A stretch of 64,000 bases of DNA from Devosia nanyangense (GCA_016213505.1 JACRAF010000057.1:1-64000); one strand, 5' to 3'. Shown: positions 43,593 to 51,946, numbered from the stretch's first letter. The notes: a model not told the origin generated them from the letters alone. A program made the numbers and translations.

Positions 43593-44328
43593 CGCGCTCG
43601 CCCCTGGCCAACAGGGGCAGCAGGGACACTTCTGTGAAGCTGACCGCCGTCTGGCTGATGTCGGTCACGAGCGCATCGGCAATGTTGTATTCCAGCCGAA
43701 GAAGGATGCCGCCAATCAGCCCGGCAATCGTGGTCAGCAGAGACACGGCCATGCCCGCGATCATCTGCTGCAAGGCGCCGCGCAGCGTATCGACGTCGAA
43801 ATCCGACAGATCTCCCATGGAATTCAGCATCATGACGAAGCCGACCATCGTGCCCAGCATGCCGAGCTTGTAAAGAAGGTCCGTGCCATAGGTGCCGATC
43901 TTCGTGCGCCGGCGAAAACTGGCCCCCAGGCTCTGCATCAGAAGATGCGCGTTGCCCTCGACCTCGCCCGGACGCTCGCGCGAGCGGATGATGTCGGCCA
44001 TGTAGCGGTCGATCAGCCCGCCGCCACGCGGCAGTTCGGGAACCTTCGTCGACGTGGCCAGCATATCCTTTACCTGAAGCGCCCGGCGGTATTCGCGCGC
44101 CAGCTCCACCAGAATCCACAGGCAATGGCCCGAGAAGGCCACGTAGAGGACCGCGATCAACACAGTGATCTTCGATCGGTCGGCGCCGAACAGATAGCTC
44201 AGCAGCCCATAGTCATAGGACACGACCGTCGCCACCGCGATCAGCGCCATCAGAAGCACCCATTTCAGGACCGCATCAAAAGCCCCGTTGCGGCCCGGTG
44301 CCATGATTGCATCGGTAAGTTGCGCCAT
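43585..44328 (-). CDS. MotA/TolQ/ExbB-type proton channel family protein
   Basis: A 247-residue inner-membrane protein. Two N-terminal spans, a cytoplasmic loop, and the conserved helix pair GTDLLYKLGMLGTMVGFVMM and GMAVSLLTTIAGLIGGILLR match the MotA/TolQ/ExbB channel domain. Such proteins pair with an ExbD/TolR/MotB-like partner to convert proton flow into work, for example on outer-membrane receptors. The partner candidate overlaps it directly. It is close to a quinoprotein and lut-like genes, so energising metal uptake is an attractive but unproven role. Confidence 0.78.
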   Translation of the reverse strand: MAQLTDAIMAPGRNGAFDAVLKWVLLMALIAVATVVSYDYGLLSYLFGADRSKITVLIAVLYVAFSGHCLWILVELAREYRRALQVKDMLATSTKVPELPRGGGLIDRYMADIIRSRERPGEVEGNAHLLMQSLGASFRRRTKIGTYGTDLLYKLGMLGTMVGFVMMLNSMGDLSDFDVDTLRGALQQMIAGMAVSLLTTIAGLIGGILLRLEYNIADALVTDISQTAVSFTEVSLLPLLARGERDV

Positions 44329-44336
44329 CGTCCGTC

Positions 44337-44900
44337 CTATCTGTAACCGCCCGGGGTTTCGCGGCGGCGAAACACCCAGGGTTCTTCGAAATTCACGCCC
44401 GGCTGCCACAGGCCGACCGCGGCCGTGATCGCATCGGCCATTGCGGCATCGTAGTCATCGGATTGCTCGCCAAAGGCGAGCGCCAGACCGGCCCTCACCA
44501 TTTCGGCATTCAGATCCTGGCCACCGCCCTCGCAAACGCCGAAGCGGCGGCCGAATGGGTCCGGATCGCTCTTGTAGGTGCAGGTCACTTCCCCGCGCCC
44601 GGCCAACAGCTGCAAATGGCGGAACGCCACGTCATAGCACCCCCACAGCTCGCCGTTCAGCTGGCAGGTCTGCTTCCTTTCGGGGGCATCGACGCCCCAC
44701 AGGATCACGCGCTGCGTGCCGAATTTCAGGACGTCGGCGTCGATCACCTCGGGCGTGCCGCGGATTTCGGTGTCGGTCGTCTGGGCCTGGGCGGAGCCGG
44801 TCAGCGCGCCGCACAAGGCGGCACCGGACAGCAAGGCAATTGAAAGGGCCAATGTCCAGGATTTGCGAAAGCGCTGGAGGCGGCCAGTATCAGAAGGCAT
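44337..44900 (-). CDS. Exported thermonuclease-like (SNase) protein
   Basis: A 187-residue protein with a signal peptide (ALSIALLSGAALCGALTGSA) followed by an SNase domain. The active-site pattern R-x-I-L-W-G-V-D-A-P-E-R carries the arginine and glutamate pair of staphylococcal nuclease, and PFGRRFGVC supplies the second arginine. Four cysteines could form disulphides in the periplasm. It would cleave nucleic acids outside the cytoplasm. It is eight bp downstream of nothing on its strand and 35 bp divergent from the pentapeptide-repeat gene. Its role in this cluster is not clear. Confidence 0.75.
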   Translation of the reverse strand: MPSDTGRLQRFRKSWTLALSIALLSGAALCGALTGSAQAQTTDTEIRGTPEVIDADVLKFGTQRVILWGVDAPERKQTCQLNGELWGCYDVAFRHLQLLAGRGEVTCTYKSDPDPFGRRFGVCEGGGQDLNAEMVRAGLALAFGEQSDDYDAAMADAITAAVGLWQPGVNFEEPWVFRRRETPGGYR

Positions 44901-44934
44901 AAGCAGGCCCTTTCGAAAGCCGGAGAGACCAAGA

Positions 44935-45705
44935 ATGCGCATTGTGATTGCGGCGGCCCTGGCCTTGATGGCGGGCCCGGTCTTTGCGGATGACGTCGCC
45001 GATCTGATCGCCGGAACGATCAGGGAATGCCGGGGCTGCGACCTGCATGGCGCGAATTTCAAGAAGGCCGATCTGACCGGGGTTGACCTGACCGGTGCGA
45101 ACCTGACGGACGCCACGTTTCACCGCGCCAACCTGCGCGGCGCGATCCTGACCGGCGTCACCGCCATCGGCACCAATTTCAATCTGGCCGATCTGACCCA
45201 GGCCCAGATGGCCAAGGGCGATTTCACCCGCTCTATGTTCTACAGCGCCCAGCTGTCGGGCGCAGATCTTTCGGGGGCCAACCTGACCGAGACGCGGATG
45301 CAGGAGGTGCGGCTGACCTCGGCCAAGCTGCCGGGCGCGGTGCTGGACCGCGCCATCATGCACGACGCCCGGCTGAACAACTGCGATTTCACCGGAGCAT
45401 CCTTCCTGGGGACGAACCTTGAACGCACCAGGGCCGAGCGTTCCAAGTTCATCGGCGCCACGATGTACAGCGCCAGCTTCGGCAAGTCCCATGCCGCTGC
45501 GGCCGATTTCTCGGGCGCGACGATCACCCAGAGCGACTTCTATGGCGTCGACCTGCGCCGGGCGACATTCGACGGCGCCAAGATCTCGGCCAGCCGCTTC
45601 ACCCGGGCGGCCACCGACGAGGGCACCTTCACCGGCGCGGTCTTGACCAACAACTTCATGCCCGACGGTCGCTTGCAATCTCAGGGCCCCTCGGACGGCA
45701 AATAG
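44935..45705 (+). CDS. Exported pentapeptide-repeat protein
   Basis: A 256-residue protein with a signal peptide (MRIVIAAALALMAGPVFADD) and then about 35 tandem A-(D/N)-L-x-x-type pentapeptides from residue 35 on (for example GVDLTGANLTDATFHRANLR), which fold as a right-handed quadrilateral beta-helix. Two cysteines precede the helix (ECRGCDL). A periplasmic location is unusual for DNA-mimic pentapeptide proteins, so a scaffold role is more likely. Its 3' end overlaps the convergent neighbour by 25 bases. Confidence 0.8.
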   Translation: MRIVIAAALALMAGPVFADDVADLIAGTIRECRGCDLHGANFKKADLTGVDLTGANLTDATFHRANLRGAILTGVTAIGTNFNLADLTQAQMAKGDFTRSMFYSAQLSGADLSGANLTETRMQEVRLTSAKLPGAVLDRAIMHDARLNNCDFTGASFLGTNLERTRAERSKFIGATMYSASFGKSHAAAADFSGATITQSDFYGVDLRRATFDGAKISASRFTRAATDEGTFTGAVLTNNFMPDGRLQSQGPSDGK

Positions 45706-46442
45706 GGCGGGTTCACCAGTTCCAGCCGGGTCTCCGACTGGTAATAGCCCTTGTTGACCTGTTGGGTTTCGCGGCTCAGCCCCTCTTGGCCCTTCTTGCG
45801 CAGATAGCTCCCCTCGATCACCACCGTCTGGCCGCTGCCGTCGGGATTGGTGCCAGCGCAGCGCTGATGAATGAATTCGCTGCCGACCTTCTGCTCGCCC
45901 TCCCGCATCGGGATATCCTGGCAGTCGAGGTTCCAGGGCCCGAACCGCGCCTGGAAATTCTTGCTCAGCACCACTGCGACGCGGCGCTCGCGGTCGCTGG
46001 CGCGGTCGTCGGTCACGATGCGGATGCCCTGGGACACGCCCTTGTCGTCGACGAGGATCGAGACGATGACGGGATGGGCATAGACGGAGGTGCCGCCGGC
46101 CAGGGCGCGGTATTCCAGCTCCAAAGCGCGGGCGATGTAGTCGTTCTCGTCGTCATAGGTGAAGGCGATCTCGCGCAGGCCTGAGGCTTCGGGCGTGCAT
46201 TGCGCCCAGTCGCCGAAGCTCTTGATTTCTATCGACATCGGGCCGCCATTGGTGCCGCAGGCGATGATCGCGGCGACGCTGTCGGGGATGGCGGTCACGG
46301 GCTGGCCGAGCTGGACATCCCAGATGGCGAAGTCCGGCTCGACCGTGGAATTCTGCGCCGCCGCGGTACCGGGCAGACCGGCGAGGCCCGCCACCATCAG
46401 CAGCAGCATCCGCCCGACCCATCCCCCGCCCCGACGCTGCAT
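45681..46442 (-). CDS. Exported protein of unknown function next to cytochrome c
   Basis: A 253-residue protein with a signal peptide (MLLLMVAGLAGLPGTAAAQN, starting near residue 12) and four cysteines. I do not recognise the family. The ATG at 46442 overlaps the stop of the cytochrome c gene (TGATG), so the two are coupled, and a function tied to the periplasmic electron chain is likely. Its C-terminal coding end overlaps the convergent pentapeptide gene by 25 bases, a rare arrangement. Confidence 0.6.
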   Translation of the reverse strand: MQRRGGGWVGRMLLLMVAGLAGLPGTAAAQNSTVEPDFAIWDVQLGQPVTAIPDSVAAIIACGTNGGPMSIEIKSFGDWAQCTPEASGLREIAFTYDDENDYIARALELEYRALAGGTSVYAHPVIVSILVDDKGVSQGIRIVTDDRASDRERRVAVVLSKNFQARFGPWNLDCQDIPMREGEQKVGSEFIHQRCAGTNPDGSGQTVVIEGSYLRKKGQEGLSRETQQVNKGYYQSETRLELVNPPYLPSEGP

Positions 46443-46972
46443 CACTTGTCCTCGAGGTAAGAGCAGGCTTTGGCGGCCGAGGTGTCATAGTAGTGCGTGC
46501 ATTCCTCGTATGTGGGCTTGCCGTGCCCGACAATGTACTCTTCGAGATAGGCGATCAGGTCGATCATCTGCTTTTCGCGGAAGGTCTTGCCCTTGACCGG
46601 CGCCTGACCGGCGTCGAAGTCTGACATTACAAGGTCGTAGCAGCGATCGTCCTTGTAGCTGACGCCGTCGTGATAGGGCATCTGCGTGCCCGGAATGCCG
46701 CAACGGATGGTGTCGTAAAGGGCCTGCGCATCCAGCTCGGTTTCGCGCAGGTTGGCCGCGGCCGCATGCGCCATCGGATTTCGCCCCGCCTGGCCGTCGC
46801 CTGCCCAGCCGTGGCAATTCACGCAAACGCCGACGCGTTGGTAGACCTGCTTGCCCTTTTCGGCATCGCCCTGAGTGAAGTCCGGGTTTGCGATGAATTC
46901 CGCCAGCACCGTAGAGTTCAGGCACAGCAAGGCCGGCGCGCCGAAAGCCACAAGTTTCAGGGCTTGGAGCAT
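46442..46972 (-). CDS. Monohaem cytochrome c, probable quinoprotein electron acceptor
   Basis: A 176-residue exported cytochrome c with a signal peptide (LKLVAFGAPALLCLNSTVLA). The haem site is CVNCHG and the likely axial methionine lies in GTQMPYH. The C-terminal region adds cysteines (CYDLVM, CTHYYD, ACSYLEDK) beyond those for haem. The ATG at 46972 follows GAGG closely. It lies 115 bp downstream of the PQQ dehydrogenase on the same strand, the usual place for the electron acceptor (XoxG/cytochrome cL-type role). Confidence 0.82.
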   Translation of the reverse strand: MLQALKLVAFGAPALLCLNSTVLAEFIANPDFTQGDAEKGKQVYQRVGVCVNCHGWAGDGQAGRNPMAHAAAANLRETELDAQALYDTIRCGIPGTQMPYHDGVSYKDDRCYDLVMSDFDAGQAPVKGKTFREKQMIDLIAYLEEYIVGHGKPTYEECTHYYDTSAAKACSYLEDK

Positions 46973-47087
46973 CAGATCCTCAGGAAAGTCGCGGGCCTTC
47001 CAAGGAAAGGCCGCCGCGGGGTCGGACACGACCGACAAGTATGCAAGGGCCGGGCAGGTTTCCCTGCCCGGCCCAAGGTCACTGGTC

Positions 47088-48827
47088 TCAGAGACCGAAG
47101 ACCCACAGGACGTTGGCGGCCGAGATGCCTTCCAGCTCCGGGTGACCGAAGGCTGCAATGCCGATGCCGCCACCCACGATGGCGATGTATTCCTTGCCAC
47201 CCGCGTTGAAGGCGATGGGCGAGCCCTGGAACGAGGTGCCCACGTTCATCGACCACTTCACGTCCAGCGTCTTCGCGTCATAGGCCGCGAAGGTGCCGTC
47301 CAGCGAGCCGGCCCACACCAGGTCGCTCGTGGCCAAGACGCCGCTATACATCGGGAACGGGGTCGCCTTCTGCGCAACCTGCTTACCGGTGGTCACGTCG
47401 ATGGCGTTGACCGTGCCGGTTTGCACGCCGCTGTTCGTGCCGGCGCCGCCGATGAAGATCTGGCCGGGCACGACGTCTGCCGGGGCCACGGTCTTCACTG
47501 ACAGGTCCGAGCACCCTTCGATGCCGACTGCATAGGCGATACCGAGCGTCGGGTTGTAGCCCGTCGGGAAGAAGTTTGAACCGCCCTGGATGTTCGGGCA
47601 GGTCGTAGCCTTCGCCCCGGCGCGGTCGATCTTGCCCATCGCGTAGGTCTGCAGCGACTTGGTCGGGTCATATTCGAGCGGCATGCCGGTCTTCGGGTCG
47701 ATGCCCTTGGTCCAGGTCAGCTTCGTGACATACTGGCCCGACTGGATGTAGGCGCCGGTGGTGCGGTCGAGGTCATAGAAGATGCCGTTCCGGCCGAAGT
47801 GCGCCAGAACCTTGCGATCCTCGCCGTTGATCTTGGTGTCCAACAGCAGCTGGGGCCCGACTTCGTCATAGTCCATGTAGTCGCCGGGCGTGTACTGGAA
47901 GTGCCACTTCAGCTTGCCGGTATCGACGTCGATGGCAAGCGTCGAGTTGGTATAGAGGTTGTCGCCCGGACGATATTCCGGATCATACATCGGCACCGGG
48001 TTGCCCGTGCCCCAATAGGTCGTGTTGGTTGCCGGGTCATAGGCGCCCGTCACCCACATGCCGCCGCCGCCGGTTTTCCAGCAATCGGGGTTGCCCGCCT
48101 CGTCGCATTTCCAGGTTTCCGATCCGGGCTGGCCCGGTTCCGGCACCGCGTAGGTGCGCCACAACTCGTCGCCGGTATCGGCCTTCAGCGCCGCGAGAAA
48201 GCCGCGCGTCGCCCAGTCACCAAGGGAATTGCTGATGAGGATCTTGTCGCCTACGACCAGCGGTGCGGCGGTGAAGCCTTCACCATTCGTGCCGACCTGC
48301 TTATCCCAGACCACGTCACCGGTTTCGCTATCGCAGGCGACCACGTGGCCGTTGCCAAGCCCGGTGATGACGTTCTTGCCCGAGAGCGCGAGGCCGCGGT
48401 TCGCCAGGATGACGCTGTAGGTGGGGTCCTTCTCGACACCCGTGTCGCAGGTCCAGACCAGTTTGGCGGACTTGCCGTCCGACACGTCGAACTTGTAGGG
48501 CGTTCCCCATGGGTCCGACACATAAAGGAAGCCATTGTCGGCCAGGGGCGTCGTTTCGACCGAGCCCACGCCGAAGCCGCCCGGCTCGGTCCCGCCGATG
48601 GTCGCTGCCGTGACAACGCGCAGGCCGGCGACGTTGCTGGCGTTGATTTCGTTGAGCGTCGAGAACCGGTTCGAATCATAGGTCTTGTGGACCATCAGCC
48701 AGTTTCCGGCTTCGGCTTCGGTCCCTGCGGCCAACAGACGGTCGGGCGTTACCTGTGCCCAAGCCGTCGCCCCGCTCAAAGCCAGAACTGCTGCGCAGGT
48801 TCCGGCCAGTAGTTTCACCATTCTCAT
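47088..48827 (-). CDS. PQQ-dependent alcohol dehydrogenase, lanthanide-type active site
   Basis: A 579-residue exported quinoprotein, an eight-bladed propeller. The ATG at 48827 is seven bases after GGAGG; the signal peptide ends TAWAQ. Compared with methanol dehydrogenases, the metal ligand N276 (GTGNP), catalytic D319 and R346 (FGRNG) are kept, W258 stacks on PQQ, and D321 two residues after D319 (MDYDE) is the extra aspartate typical of lanthanide-dependent enzymes. The usual metal-ligand glutamate is D204 (SLGDW), and the vicinal cysteine pair is absent (S138-V139). The substrate is unknown; it feeds the neighbouring cytochrome c. It is not a canonical XoxF but clearly of the methanol/ethanol family. 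Confidence 0.88.
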   Translation of the reverse strand: MRMVKLLAGTCAAVLALSGATAWAQVTPDRLLAAGTEAEAGNWLMVHKTYDSNRFSTLNEINASNVAGLRVVTAATIGGTEPGGFGVGSVETTPLADNGFLYVSDPWGTPYKFDVSDGKSAKLVWTCDTGVEKDPTYSVILANRGLALSGKNVITGLGNGHVVACDSETGDVVWDKQVGTNGEGFTAAPLVVGDKILISNSLGDWATRGFLAALKADTGDELWRTYAVPEPGQPGSETWKCDEAGNPDCWKTGGGGMWVTGAYDPATNTTYWGTGNPVPMYDPEYRPGDNLYTNSTLAIDVDTGKLKWHFQYTPGDYMDYDEVGPQLLLDTKINGEDRKVLAHFGRNGIFYDLDRTTGAYIQSGQYVTKLTWTKGIDPKTGMPLEYDPTKSLQTYAMGKIDRAGAKATTCPNIQGGSNFFPTGYNPTLGIAYAVGIEGCSDLSVKTVAPADVVPGQIFIGGAGTNSGVQTGTVNAIDVTTGKQVAQKATPFPMYSGVLATSDLVWAGSLDGTFAAYDAKTLDVKWSMNVGTSFQGSPIAFNAGGKEYIAIVGGGIGIAAFGHPELEGISAANVLWVFGL

Positions 48828-49419
48828 CGTCATTCCTCCCTGAGAAAACAGATGCGGCACATCCGTTAAAGGGATTGTTGGCACCATCGAAATTAGGAAA
48901 TTCCTATACTGAGGATAGGCCCCGCTGGGCGCATGGCCATGCGGCAATCACGCCGGGCTGTGCTCTGGCATCAGGTCGGTCGTGGGCCGAAGCGATTGCG
49001 ACTGCATGGCCGGATTGTCGTCGGTCCGACAAAAACCAATCGACTTCTGGTAGATCCGCGCGCAGGACGTGCGACAGAAGGTGCTCGGGCATGGCCAAGA
49101 CGAGTAGCCTGCTCATCCCGTTGATTCCAAACGGCTTCACCTCGTCGCGTATCGACGTGTTCAGGTTCGGCGATCAGGAAATGGGAAAGTAGCCGGTCAC
49201 AGCGCCGACAGCGGTGGATGGCGCCGGTCAACCGGCCCGCGGGCCGCACCACCGGGCAAGGGGCAGTCAAACTGGCCTGGCCCAGCCGGAGGATGGTTCC
49301 GACATCACAGACGGACGCACCCCGCAGCCCGGGATGCGCCAGACCATTGTTCTAGAGGAGCGGATTGCCGGTCTCGCATCGCGCGACGACGGGCAATCGT
49401 TCGCCAGGTCGGGACCGCC
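48828..49419. other. Intergenic region upstream of the quinoprotein
   Basis: This 592-bp stretch has no intact gene. It holds the quinoprotein promoter and a decayed LysR-type gene end (48904-49173). Other open frames here on both strands show no family resemblance. Confidence 0.5.
48904..49173 (-). pseudogene. Remnant of a LysR-type regulator (C-terminal end)
   Basis: Minus-strand translation of 49173-49072 gives NTSIRDEVKPFGINGMSRLL and then VLAMPEHLLS. This aligns with residues near the C terminus of the intact LysR gene at 50236-51246 (NVSRRVRFYAVDGLSRTVIL, then AMPKHLM). A stop codon lies just before it in frame, and the preceding sequence matches only in another frame. The region downstream of HLLS has lost similarity. 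It is best read as a degraded regulator gene next to the quinoprotein. Confidence 0.5.
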
Positions 49420-50034
49420 TCAAACCTTCGGCTTGCGGACAAACAAAGGACGGATCAGGCCCAGGAAAGTCAGAACCCCTCCCGCGGCGAGAGACAGCCA
49501 GTAGCCGATTTGGAGGTCCGAAACCATCTTGAGTTTGGCGTCCGAACCGGGGTCCGTGTAGACCCCTTTTCCAAGGAAATTGATCCCGGACGCTGAAGCC
49601 TTCAATGTGCCAATTCCCAAGGCCAGTCCGACAGCCATCATGTACGAGAGGCCGACCAACAGGATCAGAACCATCGCGAGCGACAGATTGATCGGGCCAA
49701 GGCGAAACCGCCGTGTCACGAAAAGGCCGGCGGCGATAGCCAGCATGCAGACCGCCAGATACACCCACATGAAGCCGGCAAAAACCTGCGGGAAGGGCAT
49801 CTGGAAGAGAGATTGGTCGATATTGGTCCTGACCTGAGGCGCCGCTTCGACCCCCCAGGGACGCAACACCATGTCAGCATCACCCTTGATCACGGCGATG
49901 TCTGTACTCCACCACGGCTGGAACCATGAATAGATCATGAAAGCAGCGCCAGCGACGAGCAGGACACGGAAGATCCATGCCCCTACATCGCCACGGGTCG
50001 TGCTTGTCGTGCTTGCCACATCAGTCTGTACCAT
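49420..50034 (-). CDS. Four-span membrane protein of unknown function
   Basis: A 204-residue protein with four spans (FRVLLVAGAAFMIYSWF; FAGFMWVYLAVCMLAIAAGL; LSLAMVLILLVGLSYMMAVG; IGYWLSLAAGGVLTFLGLI) and a periplasmic loop between the first two. The family is not recognised. The start MVQTDVAS is chosen because GGGGGG precedes it. It stands alone between the LysR remnant and the intact LysR gene on the same strand. Confidence 0.55.
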   Translation of the reverse strand: MVQTDVASTTSTTRGDVGAWIFRVLLVAGAAFMIYSWFQPWWSTDIAVIKGDADMVLRPWGVEAAPQVRTNIDQSLFQMPFPQVFAGFMWVYLAVCMLAIAAGLFVTRRFRLGPINLSLAMVLILLVGLSYMMAVGLALGIGTLKASASGINFLGKGVYTDPGSDAKLKMVSDLQIGYWLSLAAGGVLTFLGLIRPLFVRKPKV

Positions 50035-50235
50035 GATCCCCCCGCGCCGGCCCGCCATCAGGCGGCCAGCTGTCATCCTGTGAATTTATGCACTGATCGC
50101 GGACGATAGCCCGGCGACCTTCAGAAGCATGCTAGCCCCGCGATTTTCCGCAGGTCAAGCTTGGGACTCCCTGGAACTCCAATGAAGGCTATTGGCTTCT
50201 CTTCGACCGGTTGGATCGGCAATCCGGCCAGCCGC

Positions 50236-51246
50236 TCAGGCGCGCCGCGGCAGCTCGATCACGGTGCCCAGACGCGGCAGTTCTTCGACCTGCTTGAACA
50301 GGTTGTCCTGACGGTATTCATCGTGGGCGTAGGCGACGATCTTGTTGAAGATGCCGGCATAGGCGGGCAGCGTCATCAAATGCTTGGGCATGGCAAGGAT
50401 CACAGTCCGCGACAGGCCATCCACGGCATAGAAGCGCACGCGCCTGGAGACATTGTCGGGCAGGCCCGGCAGCAGCGACAGCGGGCAATGCGCCGTCGCC
50501 AGTCCAGCAGCGACGAGGTCGACGGCCGCCGCATAGGTCATGGTCGAGAACATCGGGGTCGCGGCCGGCAGATTGTGCCGGAACCATTCGTCCGACTTGG
50601 CGCGCATCGGCACGTTGGAATCCATCTCGACATAGCGCGCCAGGGCGCCGCCGAGCTTTTGGGGCTTGCTCCCCGGCAGCAGGGCCCGCTCGACCTCGTC
50701 ACGGCCGATTTCGGCCGGCACGGCCCAGCACAATGGCTCCTCGAACAGCGTGGCGACGGCGAAGGAAGAGCGGCCCTCGGCGATCGAGGATTCGTTGACG
50801 ATGATGCAGTTGAGCTGATGCAGCCGCAATTGCTCGACGAGCTCGCCGCTGGTCAGGGCAAAACGCAGTTCGAATTTGGCAAAGCCCGGGCTCTCGGAAG
50901 CGATCCGGGCCGATGCGGCAATGAACGGACCGCGCAGCGTCGGCGGAACGCCCATGCGCAGGATGACGGCGTTGTCGAAGTAGCGCCGGTTATGCTCGGT
51001 CACCGCCTGGTCGAGGCGACGCAGCATGTCCTCGGCGACCTTGAACCAGTACTCGCCCGAAGGCGTGAGGCTCACCAGGCCGGTGCGATTACGCTGGATG
51101 AGCTGCGCCCCGATCTTTTCCTCGAGCTTGGCCAGCTGCTGCGAGATCGACGGCTGCGACAAGCCGACCCGGCGCGACGCCTTGGTGATCGATCCGGCCA
51201 CCACGACGGCCTGGAAGATCTGAAGCTGCTTGAGGCTGATGTCCAT
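50236..51246 (-). CDS. LysR-family transcriptional regulator
   Basis: A 336-residue regulator. The winged helix-turn-helix is at residues 1-60 (LKQLQIFQAVVVAGSITKAS, VGLSQPSISQQLAKLEEKIG) and the rest is a LysR substrate-binding domain. It has the length of CbbR but not the CbbR-type N terminus, and it is not divergent from the cbb operon, so I do not call it CbbR. The neighbouring cytochrome c gene lies upstream on the same strand. The decayed LysR copy beside the quinoprotein is its closest relative in the window, so it may control the quinoprotein or cytochrome. Confidence 0.85.
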   Translation of the reverse strand: MDISLKQLQIFQAVVVAGSITKASRRVGLSQPSISQQLAKLEEKIGAQLIQRNRTGLVSLTPSGEYWFKVAEDMLRRLDQAVTEHNRRYFDNAVILRMGVPPTLRGPFIAASARIASESPGFAKFELRFALTSGELVEQLRLHQLNCIIVNESSIAEGRSSFAVATLFEEPLCWAVPAEIGRDEVERALLPGSKPQKLGGALARYVEMDSNVPMRAKSDEWFRHNLPAATPMFSTMTYAAAVDLVAAGLATAHCPLSLLPGLPDNVSRRVRFYAVDGLSRTVILAMPKHLMTLPAYAGIFNKIVAYAHDEYRQDNLFKQVEELPRLGTVIELPRRA

Positions 51247-51356
51247 TTTTCCTCATCCCTGAGGGGACAATCAGATCACAATGCTCAAAATTGGGGAACC
51301 GAATATATAGTCGCAGCGGGCCGGGCCGTGCGGTCCGGCCCGCTGGTCGGTCCATG

Positions 51357-51794
51357 TCACTGCGCCGGCGCGGACGAGGCCTCGGCCGAGGGCGCTGGTG
51401 CAGCCGGCACGTAGTTCGGCGAAAATGTCAGCAAATAGGCGATGACGTTGTCGATATCCGCCTGTTCGGCGAGGCCGGCGAACGACATCTTGGTCGCCGG
51501 CACGACATCCTTGGGCTTATGCAGCCAGGGCGCCAGGGTTTCGGGCGTCCAGATCAGGCCGGCCGAGCCGGCATCGATGAGCGCCTGCGAGTATTTGAAC
51601 TTTTCGGCGGTGCCGGCGGTGCGGCCGACCACGTCGTTGAGGACCGGACCGACCTTGTTCTTGGCCCCTTCCCCAACGGCGTGGCAGGCCAGGCATTTCT
51701 TGAACACGACCTCACCCGCAAGGGGATCACCAGCGGCGGACGCCGGTCCCGCCAGCAGCGCGACCAGCAGGATGCAGATAACCCATAGTCGCAT
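51357..51794 (-). CDS. Class I cytochrome c
   Basis: A 145-residue exported cytochrome c with a signal peptide (LWVICILLVALLAGPASAAG). The haem site is CLACHAVG and the axial methionine lies in TKMSFAGL, as in cytochromes c2/c550. A Pro/Ala-rich tail (PAAPAPSAEASSAPAQ) follows the domain. It is a likely electron carrier to the cbb3 oxidase, or acceptor from a dehydrogenase; it lies 110 bp upstream of the LysR gene. Confidence 0.88.
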   Translation of the reverse strand: MRLWVICILLVALLAGPASAAGDPLAGEVVFKKCLACHAVGEGAKNKVGPVLNDVVGRTAGTAEKFKYSQALIDAGSAGLIWTPETLAPWLHKPKDVVPATKMSFAGLAEQADIDNVIAYLLTFSPNYVPAAPAPSAEASSAPAQ

Positions 51795-51946
51795 CGTCTT
51801 GCTCACTCCTCTTGTGTGGTCCAGGGCCACCAGCCCCCGGCTGAAACATCCTCCCGGACGCGTCGACGGCCGCATTGCAGCGGCTCTCGAGAATCCGCGT
51901 CGGCCGGTCTGCCGCCGCTTCGGTGCTGGTCCCCGTCCCGACCAAT

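Noticed and set aside
48755-49192. Plus-strand 145-codon open frame upstream of the quinoprotein
   Set aside because: It overlaps the quinoprotein's 5' end antisense, has no ribosome-binding site or family match, and the minus strand shows LysR resemblance instead.
50236-51246. Naming the LysR gene cbbR
   Set aside because: It is not divergent from the cbb genes, a DUF3422 and a cytochrome gene lie between, and its N terminus lacks the usual CbbR start. cbbR is more likely beyond the right edge, next to cbbF.
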